DNA from: an uncultured Akkermansia sp.
GTDB taxonomy: Bacteria; Verrucomicrobiota; Verrucomicrobiia; Verrucomicrobiales; Akkermansiaceae
Direction: 5' to 3'
NCBI GenBank assembly: GCA_947588735.1
Contig: CANQAD010000001.1
Span: forward strand, 20,086-84,085
DNA: 64,000 nucleotides
The notes beneath the pieces are model-generated. The model had not been told where the DNA came from. It saw nothing but the letters and a program-made list of their open reading frames with translations, and made no database searches. This document shows, piece by piece, positions 13,043-23,616 of the stretch. Each line of letters starts with the position of its first letter. The stretch's first letter is position 1. Both the position numbers and the translations under genes were made by a program.

Positions 13043-13283
13043 CACGGCAACCGCATTAGGAAATGCGGTTGCTATTTACGATTGACGATGCACGAATTAC
13101 TATTTATTGATAATGTGCGCGTTGCGCAGTTTTTTATCGAATCGTGAACGTAGGCAGGAGAGTTCTCGAGAGCCATCATCATGATGACTGCTTGTTGTCA
13201 TTTTTTGGTGCGTATCAACGACAATATCAGCCAACAAAGCCATTTTCTCCGTTGATGAATTTCTTTCAAATGCGGTTGCCCTG
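13043..13283 (+). mobile_element. Family A repeat, copy 1 (MITE-like, 241 bp)
   Basis: Terminal inverted repeats are CACGGCAACCGCATT on the left and CAGGGCAACCGCATT read inward from the right. The flanking 10-mers TTCTTATGTC at 13033-13042 and 13284-13293 are identical, giving a target-site duplication. Inside are a left-end hairpin (AACCGCAT/ATGCGGTT), a heptad array, a TGCGCGTTGCGCA hairpin followed by T, and the palindrome TCATCATGATGA. There is no coding capacity. It lies between the convergent ends of ychF and the lemA-like gene. Confidence 0.88.
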
Positions 13284-13346
13284 TTCTTATGTCGTATTGC
13301 CTTGACAAGGCGATTGCTTTCGTAGATGGCGATTCCTCACGCTGTT

Positions 13347-13886
13347 TTACGCGATAGGATGCAACGCAGAGAATCCGAAGAGTTCGGCCACCCACTGCGC
13401 TCCCGGACTTTCCAGCGCTACATTGTAAACGCGCGCTCGGGTGTTGTAGAGCAGCGTTGTCTCATCTTGCCGGAAAAGGCTCAGAGATACGCGGTTCATG
13501 AGCTCAATGAATTCTGTATCCGTGCTCATACCCGCATTGTTTTCCATGGACTGCACTGTACCGATGACGATATTGCGCAGCTTACGTTCGGCGTGGCTGA
13601 GGTGGCGCAATTCGTCGTTTGAAGGCGGTTCAGGAAACAGCGAGAGCACCCGCTGTGTGTCATCCGTCAGCCGCTTGATTCGTCGTGGAAGCACGTCTTC
13701 CCGCGGAAGGAATTCACTCAAATGAACACTTAATTCCAGCAGACAAGAATTACGCCGCCTGGTGGCTTCTCCCCAGCGCTGCCAAGCATCTCGAGCAGCA
13801 TGACGCAAGTGGTTTAGTTTAAAATAGGTTGCAATTATCCATGCGAGCACGGCTACCAAGATTCCCATCGGTACGGCAAATTCCAT
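13347..13886 (-). CDS. LemA-family membrane protein
   Basis: The protein has one N-terminal membrane segment (VPMGILVAVLAWIIATYF) followed by an all-helical domain. The order AW-----E-TRRR--CLLEL and the C-terminal YNTRARVYNVALESP---VAELFGF match the LemA family signature, in which a conserved Y-N pair and a P-----A--FGF end are typical. The molecular role of LemA proteins is not settled. I place the start at ATG 13886 (MEFAVP); a GTG at 13907 is possible. A GACAAT box with an upstream TTGCGC at 17-base spacing ends about 9 bases before ATG 13886, again suggesting a leaderless start. It is a single gene on the minus strand. Confidence 0.72.
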   Translation of the reverse strand: MEFAVPMGILVAVLAWIIATYFKLNHLRHAARDAWQRWGEATRRRNSCLLELSVHLSEFLPREDVLPRRIKRLTDDTQRVLSLFPEPPSNDELRHLSHAERKLRNIVIGTVQSMENNAGMSTDTEFIELMNRVSLSLFRQDETTLLYNTRARVYNVALESPGAQWVAELFGFSALHPIA

Positions 13887-14069
13887 ATGGATGCTATTGT
13901 CCGTCACCGGGCTCGCGTGCGCAAGTTGTTTGAGCTATATGTTTGCAACCGGAGACCGAAATGAGAGCCATTCGGCGCAGAAAAGCGTGAAGCGGCGCGG
14001 TGTTCCTGGCATCGGCATTTGTCCTTTCCCGCTCAAGCTGTTTTGAAGAGACGGACTCTTTTTCCAATC

Positions 14070-14097
14070 TTGACATTCCGTGCAAATGGACTATAAT
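14070..14097 (+). promoter_or_regulatory. Promoter of pgk
   Basis: TTGACA at 14070-14075 and TATAAT at 14092-14097 are separated by 16 bases, a full consensus sigma70-type pair. The pgk ATG is 57 bases after the -10 box, so this gene has a real 5' leader. Confidence 0.8.
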
Positions 14098-14154
14098 GCG
14101 CGCGTGTCGGGGTGATCCCGAGAGGCATTTTTACAACGAAACCCAATCATTATT

Positions 14155-15354
<1,200 letters not shown>

Positions 15355-15381
15355 TCCGCTTGCTCATGTTCATGTTCAAGG

Positions 15382-15407
15382 CGGGGGCTTCGGCTCCCGT
15401 CTTTTTT
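15382..15407 (+). terminator. Terminator of pgk (UUCG tetraloop)
   Basis: Stem CGGGGGC (15382-15388) pairs with GCTCCCG (15393-15399) around a TTCG tetraloop, followed by TCTTTTTT. It lies 28 bases after the pgk stop. Confidence 0.88.
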
Positions 15408-15472
15408 GTTCATTGGCTTTTCATATTTCAATCCGCGGTTGACAAATCGTGCGTTTTTGGTAGTGTTTTCCC

Positions 15473-16303
15473 ATGGCGAGTGGAGAAAACGGAGAATTGA
15501 TTGACACGCATTGTCATTTGGCATCAGAACGCTACGCTGACATTGCGAGCTTGCGCAGCGAATGCGAGGCGTTGGGTCTCTCCCATTGCATTTCGCAGGG
15601 TACTCACCCGGGCGATTGGGATGCCACGCTCGCTTTGGCTCGTTGTATGCCGGACTTTGTATCAGCGTGTCTTGCCGTTCATCCATCCGATTGTACAGAG
15701 GTGAGCGAAGAGCAATGGGAGTGCATGAAACGGCTCTGTTGCGAACACCCGCTGGCGGCCATTGGCGAGGCGGGGTTGGATTATTATTGGGATGCTCCGA
15801 CCGGGTGGACTGAGGATGCTTACCGCGCACGACAACGCAATTTCCTTGAGTGCCATTTTGAATTGGCCCGTACGCTCGGCCTCAACATATCTTTGCACAC
15901 GCGCGATAAGGTCGGCGCGGGGAGCGCTTGCTTTGAGGATGCTTTTGCCATTGCTCGTCAGTTCCCCACAGTGCGACCAGTGTTTCATTGCTTTATCGGT
16001 TCTCGGCAGCAGGCCGAGCGGATATTCGACGAGTTGGATGGCATGGTGTCTTTCACCGGCCTGATCACTTTTAAAAAGACTGAGGCTGTCCAAGCGGTGG
16101 CGGCGTGGTGTCCCGCGGAGCGTATCATGGTGGAGACGGATTCGCCCTATCTTTCTCCCGAGCCGCACCGCGGCAAGCTGAACATACCCGGACGCGTACG
16201 TTTTGTCGCGGAAAAATTGGCGGCATTACGCGGGATCTCTTTGGAAGAGGTATGTCGCATTACATCGTACAATGCTCGCCGCTTTTTCCGCCTCTCCCGC
16301 TGA
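15473..16303 (+). CDS. TatD-family metal-dependent hydrolase (DNase)
   Basis: The 276-residue protein has the TatD metal-site motifs in order: DTHCHL (residues 11-16), the GEAGLDYYW block, ISLHTRD, VFHCFIGS, and the C-terminal ETDSPYLSPEPHRGKLN followed by NARRFF. This supports a two-metal 3'-5' DNase/amidohydrolase fold. The substrate of a given TatD paralogue cannot be read from sequence. Start ATG 15473 is the only Met before the DTH motif. TTGACA at 15439-15444 with a weak TAGTGT box lies just upstream. The gene is separate from pgk, whose terminator precedes it. Confidence 0.9.
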   Translation: MASGENGELIDTHCHLASERYADIASLRSECEALGLSHCISQGTHPGDWDATLALARCMPDFVSACLAVHPSDCTEVSEEQWECMKRLCCEHPLAAIGEAGLDYYWDAPTGWTEDAYRARQRNFLECHFELARTLGLNISLHTRDKVGAGSACFEDAFAIARQFPTVRPVFHCFIGSRQQAERIFDELDGMVSFTGLITFKKTEAVQAVAAWCPAERIMVETDSPYLSPEPHRGKLNIPGRVRFVAEKLAALRGISLEEVCRITSYNARRFFRLSR

Positions 16304-16321
16304 CTTTACCCACACAGAAAC

Positions 16322-16356
16322 AGCCCCTCCTCCCGATTAGACCGGGAAGAGGGGCT
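16322..16356 (+). terminator. Hairpin after tatD
   Basis: A 14-position stem with one mismatch (16322-16335 with 16343-16356) starts 19 bases after the tatD stop. It is GC-rich but not followed by a T run, so it may be a weak or processed terminator. Confidence 0.55.
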
Positions 16357-16458
16357 TATGCTTACTGTCAGCTGCACTCCTTGAGCGTCTTCTCATGTTT
16401 TTGTCGAAGGACGTAACGGTGTATTTCCGATCTACTCAAGGGGGTGAAGGTAGTATAT

Positions 16459-16638
16459 CTTTTTGAAAGAGATAGTCACATGCAAAAGTTACATATCATT
16501 TATAGTAAAAGTTTTACATATTCAACTCCGAATCAATTATCACAGGATTTTTTTGGAAAAATAATAACAAGGAAGGGGCATAGAGGCCCATTCTTGAATG
16601 AGGAATGAAATTTTCCCTTGCTTATCTCTTTCAAAAAG
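16459..16638. repeat. AT-rich 180-bp segment bounded by a 16-bp inverted repeat
   Basis: CTTTTTGAAAGAGATA at 16459-16474 is repeated exactly and inverted at 16623-16638. The enclosed DNA is much more AT-rich than its surroundings and has no open frame of note. It could be a small foreign element or an mRNA/DNA structure; no flanking duplication is clear. Confidence 0.45.
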
Positions 16639-16782
16639 AGGTAAGCAGAGGCCGACGGTGTTGGTACGGATTCATCACGGATGTCTGAAAGATGGTGACA
16701 GAGAAGATATTATGAAGTTCGTAACGAGTGGTTTCCACTGTCATATAAGTGGGTCGTTCAGGATGGGGAGAGGGAGGATGCG

Positions 16783-17024
16783 CACGGCAACCGCATGAGA
16801 AAATGCGGTTGCTATTGACGATTGACGAGTTATGAATTACGATTTATTGATCATGTGCGTGTTGAGCAGTTTTTTTTGAATCATGAACGTAGGCAGGAGA
16901 GTTCTCGAGAGCCATCATCATGATGACTGTTTGTTGTCATTTTTTTTGATGCGTATCAACAATCATATCAGACAACAAGGCCATTTTCTCCGTTGATGAA
17001 CTTCTTTCAAATGCGGTTGCCCCG
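16783..17024 (+). mobile_element. Family A repeat, copy 2 (MITE-like, 242 bp)
   Basis: Left end CACGGCAACCGCAT; right end read inward CGGGGCAACCGCATT. The flanking 10-mers GGAGGATGCG at 16773-16782 and 17025-17034 are identical. Internal layout is the same as the copy at 13043. It lies 94 bases upstream of the uvrA -10 box, in the 827-base gap between tatD and uvrA. Confidence 0.88.
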
Positions 17025-17130
17025 GGAGGATGCGTTTTTGGCGAGACAGTACCCGGATTCATGCATTGAGCAAAGGCAGTCTCATAAATTCGGGCTTTTC
17101 GATTTGGGAAATTGGGAGTACAATTAGGGA

Positions 17131-20100
17131 ATGAAAAGGGATGATGCAGATTCCATCCGCATCCGCGGCGCGGCGGAAAATAATTTGAAGAAGATTGACG
17201 TGGATATACCGTTGGGGAAACTATCGGTGATAACGGGGCCGAGCGGGAGCGGTAAAACGTCTCTGGCGATGGCTACGCTGTATGCCGAGGGGCAGCGGCG
17301 CTACGTGGAGACATTTTCGCCCTATGTTCGGCAATTTATGGATCGCATGGACAGGCCTGCCGTGGATGCCGTGGAAAATGTACCTCCTGCTATCGCGCTC
17401 AGCCAGCGCAATTCCGTCAAAAACTCCCGATCTACAGTCGGGACGATGACAGGTATCAATGAGTATCTGAAGATTGTTTTTTCACGTCTTGCGGTGGGAC
17501 GCGATGCAGAGGGGCGGGAGGTGCGCCCTGCTACGCCGCAGGGGGTGGCGGCAGAGCTGCTGCGCGACCATTCGGGGGCAGATGCCGTGATTCTTTTCAG
17601 AGTGGTTCCTGTGGGCAGCTTCGCAGAGATGCGCGCTGCTTTGGTGGCGCAGGGATATTTGCGTGTGTGGGTAAAGGGAAACATCGTTCGTCTTGAAGAG
17701 GCCTCTGAGAAGCAGTTGGGCATGAAAGGATGGCTAGTGGTTCAGGATCGTCTGCGTTTGTCATCTGAGAATGTCGGGCGTCTGACAGAGGCGCTGGAAA
17801 ATGCGCTGCACTTTGGGGAAAATAGTGTGCAGATATCCTTGCGGACGGGGGAAGGCGGCTGGGGCAAGCCTATTGTGCGTCGCAGCGACTGGTATCCGCT
17901 GCTTGAACCAAAACCGGGACTCTTCAGCGGTAATTCCCCGTTGGGTGCATGTCCGGCATGCAAAGGCTACGGGCGCGCTGTTTCCTATGACTACAACAAG
18001 GGCATCCTTCCTCACCTTTCCATTCGCGACGGCGCTCTCAAAATGCTTTCTACGCCTACGCTCTCTGCCTGCTACCGCGATTTTGTGCGCGTCAACAAAA
18101 AGTGCCAGGCAGTGCGTATGGACGTGCCCTGGAATAAGCTGACTAAAAAAGAGCGCGACTTTGTACTTTCAGGCAATTGTGGGGACATGGATGTATGGGA
18201 AGCCTATGACAAAGGATATTGGTACGGTTACAAGGGCATCTTTGAGGACATGGAGAAGCATGCGCATAAGATGACAGTGCGCGTGTTCCTGTCTTACTAT
18301 CGGGTTTACAGCGTGTGCCCGGAGTGCGGTGGGGGAAGGCTGCGGCCTGAAGCGCTCGCTTTCACCATAGGCGGGCTCACGGTGCCGCAGGTGCAGGCTC
18401 TGCCCATGGATGAGCTGCTGGTGTGGGTTGATGAGCACGTGCTGTCAAAGGTGGAAGGAGATCGCTCGTTGGCGCAGGCCGTGCGTGAGCTGCGCAGTCG
18501 CGTGGCCTACCTGTGCGAGGTGGGACTGCCGTATTTGAGCGCATCGCGGCTCACGAGGTCTCTTTCCGGTGGCGAGATAGAGCGCGTGAGCCTGACAGCT
18601 TGTCTGGGCGCCTCGCTCACGGAAACTCTTTTTGTGCTTGATGAACCAACCGTTGGTTTGCACTCGCGCGATACGGCTCGTCTTATTTCTGCAATGCGTC
18701 GGCTGACAGAGCGCGGGAACACGCTCGTTGTGGTGGAGCATGAGGAGGCCGTGATGCGTGCGGCGGATTACATTGCGGATCTGGGGCCATCCAGTGGTGC
18801 GGCCGGCGGAGAGTTGGTGTATGCCGGAGCCCCTGGGGGATTGCCCGGCGCACCACGTTCGCTCACCGGGCAATATCTGAGCGGCGCGCGCTGCATTCCC
18901 ATTCCACCGAACCGCCGAAAGCCCACTGGCTTCATCAAGATTCGCGGTGCTGAATGTCACAACCTTCATCATTTTGACATAGACATTCCACTGGGGGTGT
19001 ACACGTGCCTTACCGGTGTGTCTGGCAGTGGCAAGAGCACCTTGGCCTGTCAAGTGCTCTATGGACATGTGCATCCTGATGAGCTGGATGATGAGGAGAA
19101 CGTGCGTGTGAAATCCATACGCGGGTTGGAGAGGGTGCAGGGGGTCGTGCTGGTGGATCAGAGTCCCATTGTGCGTACGCCGCGATCCACGCCTGCACTT
19201 TACATGAAAATTTTTGAAGAGATACGCGCGCTTTTTGTGCAGGAACCCGCGGCGCAGGCTCGAGGGCTGAAACCTGGTTATTTTTCTTTCAACAGCGGGG
19301 AGGGACGTTGTCCGCGCTGCGCAGGGTTAGGAATGGAAAAGGTGGAGATGCAGTTTCTTTCGGATATTTTTGTGCCCTGCGAGTTATGCCACGGTACGCG
19401 CTACACGTCCCGCGCGCTCAGTATCACTCATCTCGGACTGAATATGGCAGAGGTGCTGGCGCTGGATGTGAAATCAGCCATTGATTTTTTTGCGCAGGAG
19501 GAGAATGTCCATACAGGACGCATCCTGCAAGGCTTGGAGTTGTTACAGGAGGTAGGACTGGGGCATCTTGGACTCGGGCAGCCGCTGCACACCCTCTCCG
19601 GCGGTGAGAATCAAAGGCTCAAGCTTGCGCGCATTCTTTCAGAATCGGCGTTTTCCATGGAAGGTGGAGGAAGCTTGTTGATACTCGATGAGCCTGGAAC
19701 AGGGCTGCATTTTTCAGATTTGGAGGTGCTGTTGGCGGTCTTCAAACGTTTGGTAGAGCAGGGGCATTCTTTGCTGGTCATTGAGCACAATCTTGATCTC
19801 ATCAAATGTGCAGACTACGTGATTGACCTGGGACCGGAAGGAGGCAAGGACGGAGGGCAGGTCGAGGCTGTCGGAGAGCCGGAACAAATCGTTCGGCAGG
19901 GGCGAGGACATACGGCGTCTTTTTTGAAGCTTGCGCTGACCGGAAAACCCATCGCATCTCAGCTGACTGCTCCTAACTCTGAGCCTTCAAGATCAGAGCG
20001 TATGATTTCACTGCGCGGCGCGCGCCACCATCAACTCAAAAACATAGATGTGGACATCCCCCTGCACAAGATGACCGTAGTTACGGGTCTGTCCGGCAGT

Positions 20101-22644
20101 GGCAAGAGTACACTTGCTTTCGACATTATTTTTGCCGAGGGACAGAAGCGTTTCATGGACGTGATGAGCCCCTACGCCCGGCAGTTCACGGACCAGATGG
20201 AGACGCCGGATATTGACGCGCTTACGGGACTGCCGCCGACGGTGGCCATTGAGCAGAATCGCACGCGGGGCGGAAGTAAATCGACTGTGGGCACGGTGAC
20301 GGAAATATGGCAATATCTCCGCTTGCTTTACGCAAAGTTGGGCGTTCCTCACTGTCCAAAATGCGGGGTGGAGGTAGGGCGCCGTTCCGCAGTTGAGATT
20401 CACGCCGCCGTTCAGCAGGCGATAGGCCGCAAACCGGCGTCGCTGCTCATCGCTGCCCCGGTCGTGCGTAACCGCAAGGGACATTATGCCGACCTCGCCC
20501 GTTGGGCTGCTCGAAAGCATTACCCCTTCCTCATAGCAGACGGCTCACTGGTGGCGCCGGATGATTTTGCCCCATTGGATCGCTATGCCAACCACGATGT
20601 GGATGTGGTGGTGGCGGAGATCAACGTGAAGAACAACGCTATCTTTATGAATGGAGCTGCTTGCGATTTCGCGGCGCTGCAGGAATGCACGGACCATGCG
20701 CTGGAAATGGGAGATGGTTTTCTGAGGCTGATCAACCATCGCGATGTAAAACGCTCCACGCTTCTTGGTACGCGTCTCACCTGTCCGAAGTGCGGGGAAA
20801 CGTATGCCGACCCGGAGCCGTCCACTTTTTCTTTCAATTCGCCCCGCGGTTGGTGCCCCACTTGCCTGGGACACGGTTTTGTGCAGCGGCACACTCGCAT
20901 CCGTCGCGAGGAAGATGCCCGCATCAGCGAACTTGAAAAAGAGCTGCGCTTTGACAGGGAAGCCGAGCAGGCGGCTGAAAAAGGCGACCTCACCTGCGTG
21001 TGCCCCATCTGCGGCGGTAAGCGGTTGAATTCCTTTGCTCTCGGGGTTACTCTTTCCGGGCATTCCATCGCCGATCTTGGCGAGATGGACGCACAAAGCG
21101 CATTACGTATGGTTCAGAGCTGGCGGTTTAGTGGACGCGAGTCCGAGATTGCTCGCAATGTGGTGGCAGAGATTGAACCGCGCCTGCGGTTTTTGCAAGG
21201 GGTAGGGCTGGGCTATCTTTCCATGAATCGGGCAGCCACTACTCTTTCCGGCGGAGAAATCCAACGCATCCGCTTGGCAGCGCAGCTCGGTTCTAATCTG
21301 CGCGGTGTACTCTATGTCCTCGATGAGCCGACCATAGGTTTGCACCCACGAGATAACGAACGCCTGCTTGCCACACTGGATGATCTGAAACACCGTGGCA
21401 ACACGCTGCTGGTGGTGGAGCATGACGAGGATACCATGCGCAGCGCTGACGCCATTATTGACTTGGGTCCGGGCGCCGGGATTCACGGCGGTCGTGTAAT
21501 TGCAGAGGGCACATTGGACGACATCATGAAAAATCCTGCTTCCGTCACTGGCCAGGCCTTTCGCCAAACGGAGGCGCACCCGTACTGCGGTAAATGGCTG
21601 CCGTTGAAAAATGCAGAGTGGCTGGAGCTCACCGGTTGCAATCTGCACAATTTGCAAAATGTGACGCTGCGTATCCCCCGGGGGCGGTTCACGGTGGTCA
21701 CCGGTCCATCCGGCGCGGGTAAAACCTCGCTTGTCATCGACACACTGGGGCCTGCTGTGCGTCGTGCTGCGGGCGATGTGTCCATTCCCAGGACGTGGAA
21801 GACGGCAAAAGGGCTCAAGTCCGTGCACACGCTGTATCAGGTGGACCAAAGTCCGCTTGGCAAGACACCGCGGTCCACCCCGGCCACATACATCGGGATT
21901 TTTGACGAAATTCGCAAACTTTTTGCGCAGTCGGCAGATGCGCGTCGCCTCGGGTTTGATGCGAGTCGGTTTTCTTTTAACACGGCCTCCGGTAATTGCC
22001 CGGACTGCAAGGGCACAGGTTTTACCCGCTGTGAGATGGATTTTCTGCCTCCGTGCGCCGTTCCCTGCGAGACTTGCCGTGGTTCACGCTACAATTCCCG
22101 AACGTTGCAGGTGCGCTACCACGGGAAAAATATTTCTGAGGTATTGGAGATGAACATGGAGCAAGCTGCTGCGTTTTTTGAGAGCCAGCCTCGTCTCGCA
22201 GATCCTCTGCATTTGCTGTGTGACACCGGGTTAGGTTATCTCACCCTCGGGCAGGCGAGCAATACTCTTTCCGGCGGTGAGGCCCAACGCGTCAAACTCG
22301 TTTCCGAGCTCATTAAGGGGCGCCGTGCCGCGCTCACTGCCATTCGCCACGGTCGAACTCTGCCGCAGGATCTCTACCTCATTGAAGAACCGACCATCGG
22401 TCTGCACCCTCAGGATGTGCGTCTTCTTGTCCGCGTACTCCGGCGTCTTGTTGAACTTGGCAATACGGTGGTGGTCATCGAACACAATTTGGACCTCATC
22501 TGCGAAGCCGATTTTGTCGTCGATTTGGGGCCAGGGGCTGGCAATGGCGGCGGACGGATTGTCGCTTCCGGGACTCCCAAGCAAATTGCGCGCTCTCGTT
22601 CTGCACCGACGGCTCCCTTCATCCGTGCTCAGCTTGACAAGTGA
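17131..22644 (+). CDS. uvrA: Tandem (double-length) UvrA, nucleotide excision repair
   Basis: UvrA is the damage-sensing ABC ATPase of nucleotide excision repair and normally acts as a dimer of ~940-residue chains. Here one 1837-residue chain holds two complete UvrA units: four Walker A motifs (starting near residues 36, 629, 986 and 1525), four LSGGE signatures (EIERVSL, ENQRLKL, EIQRIRL, EAQRVKL), and several zinc-finger Cys pairs (CPACKGYG, CPRCAGLG, CPTCLGHG, CPDCKGTG). The second unit is closer to canonical UvrA (KSTVGTVTEIWQYLRLLYAKLG) than the first. Chlamydial UvrA is also about 1.8 kaa, so this fits the PVC group. A TACAAT box ends 6 bases before the ATG. Confidence 0.95.
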   Translation: MKRDDADSIRIRGAAENNLKKIDVDIPLGKLSVITGPSGSGKTSLAMATLYAEGQRRYVETFSPYVRQFMDRMDRPAVDAVENVPPAIALSQRNSVKNSRSTVGTMTGINEYLKIVFSRLAVGRDAEGREVRPATPQGVAAELLRDHSGADAVILFRVVPVGSFAEMRAALVAQGYLRVWVKGNIVRLEEASEKQLGMKGWLVVQDRLRLSSENVGRLTEALENALHFGENSVQISLRTGEGGWGKPIVRRSDWYPLLEPKPGLFSGNSPLGACPACKGYGRAVSYDYNKGILPHLSIRDGALKMLSTPTLSACYRDFVRVNKKCQAVRMDVPWNKLTKKERDFVLSGNCGDMDVWEAYDKGYWYGYKGIFEDMEKHAHKMTVRVFLSYYRVYSVCPECGGGRLRPEALAFTIGGLTVPQVQALPMDELLVWVDEHVLSKVEGDRSLAQAVRELRSRVAYLCEVGLPYLSASRLTRSLSGGEIERVSLTACLGASLTETLFVLDEPTVGLHSRDTARLISAMRRLTERGNTLVVVEHEEAVMRAADYIADLGPSSGAAGGELVYAGAPGGLPGAPRSLTGQYLSGARCIPIPPNRRKPTGFIKIRGAECHNLHHFDIDIPLGVYTCLTGVSGSGKSTLACQVLYGHVHPDELDDEENVRVKSIRGLERVQGVVLVDQSPIVRTPRSTPALYMKIFEEIRALFVQEPAAQARGLKPGYFSFNSGEGRCPRCAGLGMEKVEMQFLSDIFVPCELCHGTRYTSRALSITHLGLNMAEVLALDVKSAIDFFAQEENVHTGRILQGLELLQEVGLGHLGLGQPLHTLSGGENQRLKLARILSESAFSMEGGGSLLILDEPGTGLHFSDLEVLLAVFKRLVEQGHSLLVIEHNLDLIKCADYVIDLGPEGGKDGGQVEAVGEPEQIVRQGRGHTASFLKLALTGKPIASQLTAPNSEPSRSERMISLRGARHHQLKNIDVDIPLHKMTVVTGLSGSGKSTLAFDIIFAEGQKRFMDVMSPYARQFTDQMETPDIDALTGLPPTVAIEQNRTRGGSKSTVGTVTEIWQYLRLLYAKLGVPHCPKCGVEVGRRSAVEIHAAVQQAIGRKPASLLIAAPVVRNRKGHYADLARWAARKHYPFLIADGSLVAPDDFAPLDRYANHDVDVVVAEINVKNNAIFMNGAACDFAALQECTDHALEMGDGFLRLINHRDVKRSTLLGTRLTCPKCGETYADPEPSTFSFNSPRGWCPTCLGHGFVQRHTRIRREEDARISELEKELRFDREAEQAAEKGDLTCVCPICGGKRLNSFALGVTLSGHSIADLGEMDAQSALRMVQSWRFSGRESEIARNVVAEIEPRLRFLQGVGLGYLSMNRAATTLSGGEIQRIRLAAQLGSNLRGVLYVLDEPTIGLHPRDNERLLATLDDLKHRGNTLLVVEHDEDTMRSADAIIDLGPGAGIHGGRVIAEGTLDDIMKNPASVTGQAFRQTEAHPYCGKWLPLKNAEWLELTGCNLHNLQNVTLRIPRGRFTVVTGPSGAGKTSLVIDTLGPAVRRAAGDVSIPRTWKTAKGLKSVHTLYQVDQSPLGKTPRSTPATYIGIFDEIRKLFAQSADARRLGFDASRFSFNTASGNCPDCKGTGFTRCEMDFLPPCAVPCETCRGSRYNSRTLQVRYHGKNISEVLEMNMEQAAAFFESQPRLADPLHLLCDTGLGYLTLGQASNTLSGGEAQRVKLVSELIKGRRAALTAIRHGRTLPQDLYLIEEPTIGLHPQDVRLLVRVLRRLVELGNTVVVIEHNLDLICEADFVVDLGPGAGNGGGRIVASGTPKQIARSRSAPTAPFIRAQLDK

Positions 22645-22795
22645 TCATCATCAGGGCGATTGTGGAAGAACATGCAGAGCAACTGCATTTGAAGGGGGCG
22701 AGTAACGGAGGAAATGTACGAAGAGGTTGACAGGTCTCGTTTTTTTGCCCGATTTCATGGCAAGATTCATATGTTTTTATCCCGCGAAAAAAGGC

Positions 22796-22824
22796 TTGAT
22801 TATCGGGAGGGTGGAAGGCATAAT
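22796..22824 (+). promoter_or_regulatory. Candidate promoter of adk
   Basis: TTGATT (22796-22801), 17-base spacer and CATAAT (22819-22824) lie 29 bases before the adk ATG. The rest of the uvrA-adk gap shows no other feature. Confidence 0.5.
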
Positions 22825-22853
22825 GAGGGAGCGCAGGGTGCGCGAACTGAGCT

Positions 22854-23507
22854 ATGAAGACCTTGAAACGATTTGTGTTGGTGGGTGCGCCAGCATCCGG
22901 TAAGGGGACGCAATCCTCATTTCTTGCGGAAAAGTACGCCTTGAAGCCGCTGAGCACGGGAGCGTTGCTGCGCGCAGAAGTGGCGGCGAAGAGTGAACTG
23001 GGGTTGGAGGCAAAGAAGTACATGGATGCGGCGCAGTTCGTGCCGGATGACGTAGTGAATGGGATAGTGGCGCAGTGGCTTGGCAACAATAAGGATTGCG
23101 GCTGTTTGCTGGATGGCTACCCGCGTACGGTGGCGCAGGCGCAGACGCTGGATGCAAACTTGGCGAACTTGGGACTGGCCGTGGATATTGTGGTGTACCT
23201 GAATGTGGCCCCGGAGCTTATTGAGGCGCGTATGCTCAAGCGTAAGGCGTGTCCGAAGTGCGGCGAAACAACGCGCAATGGCGAGGAAATATGTCCGAAG
23301 TGCGGCACGCCGATGATTGTGCGTACAGATGACAACCCTGAGGCTTTTGCGAAGCGCCGTAAGGATTACGAGATGTTGACGCTGCCGGTGGTGGAGCATT
23401 ACCGCGCGCAGGGGAAGGTGGTGCAGATAGATGTGACGGAGGAGGGCGAGCCGGAAACTGTTTCTGCCCGCATTGCCGCTGCAGTGACTGCCTACTGTGC
23501 GGGTTAA
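22854..23507 (+). CDS. adk: Adenylate kinase, zinc-type LID
   Basis: Adenylate kinase interconverts ATP + AMP and 2 ADP. The 217-residue protein has P-loop GAPASGKGTQ (residues 11-20), the AMP-site STGALLR, the DGYPRT motif and a LID with four Cys in two C-P-K-C pairs (C133/C136 and C147/C150), which marks a zinc-binding long-form enzyme. The segment RTDDNPEAFAKRRKDY is the conserved LID-core junction. Length is standard. It is followed by a clear terminator and seems monocistronic. Confidence 0.96.
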   Translation: MKTLKRFVLVGAPASGKGTQSSFLAEKYALKPLSTGALLRAEVAAKSELGLEAKKYMDAAQFVPDDVVNGIVAQWLGNNKDCGCLLDGYPRTVAQAQTLDANLANLGLAVDIVVYLNVAPELIEARMLKRKACPKCGETTRNGEEICPKCGTPMIVRTDDNPEAFAKRRKDYEMLTLPVVEHYRAQGKVVQIDVTEEGEPETVSARIAAAVTAYCAG

Positions 23508-23535
23508 AGTTGCTTTTTTCAGTGGCTACAAGAAG

Positions 23536-23569
23536 AACCGCCCGGGCTGCCAGCTACGGGCGGTTTTCT
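23536..23569 (+). terminator. Terminator of adk
   Basis: AACCGCCCG (23536-23544) pairs perfectly with CGGGCGGTT (23557-23565), followed by TTCT. It starts 29 bases after the adk stop. Confidence 0.8.
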
Positions 23570-23616
23570 ATATTCTCTTGCAAGGGAAGCCTGGGTAGAT
23601 GTAGGATGCATGAGTG

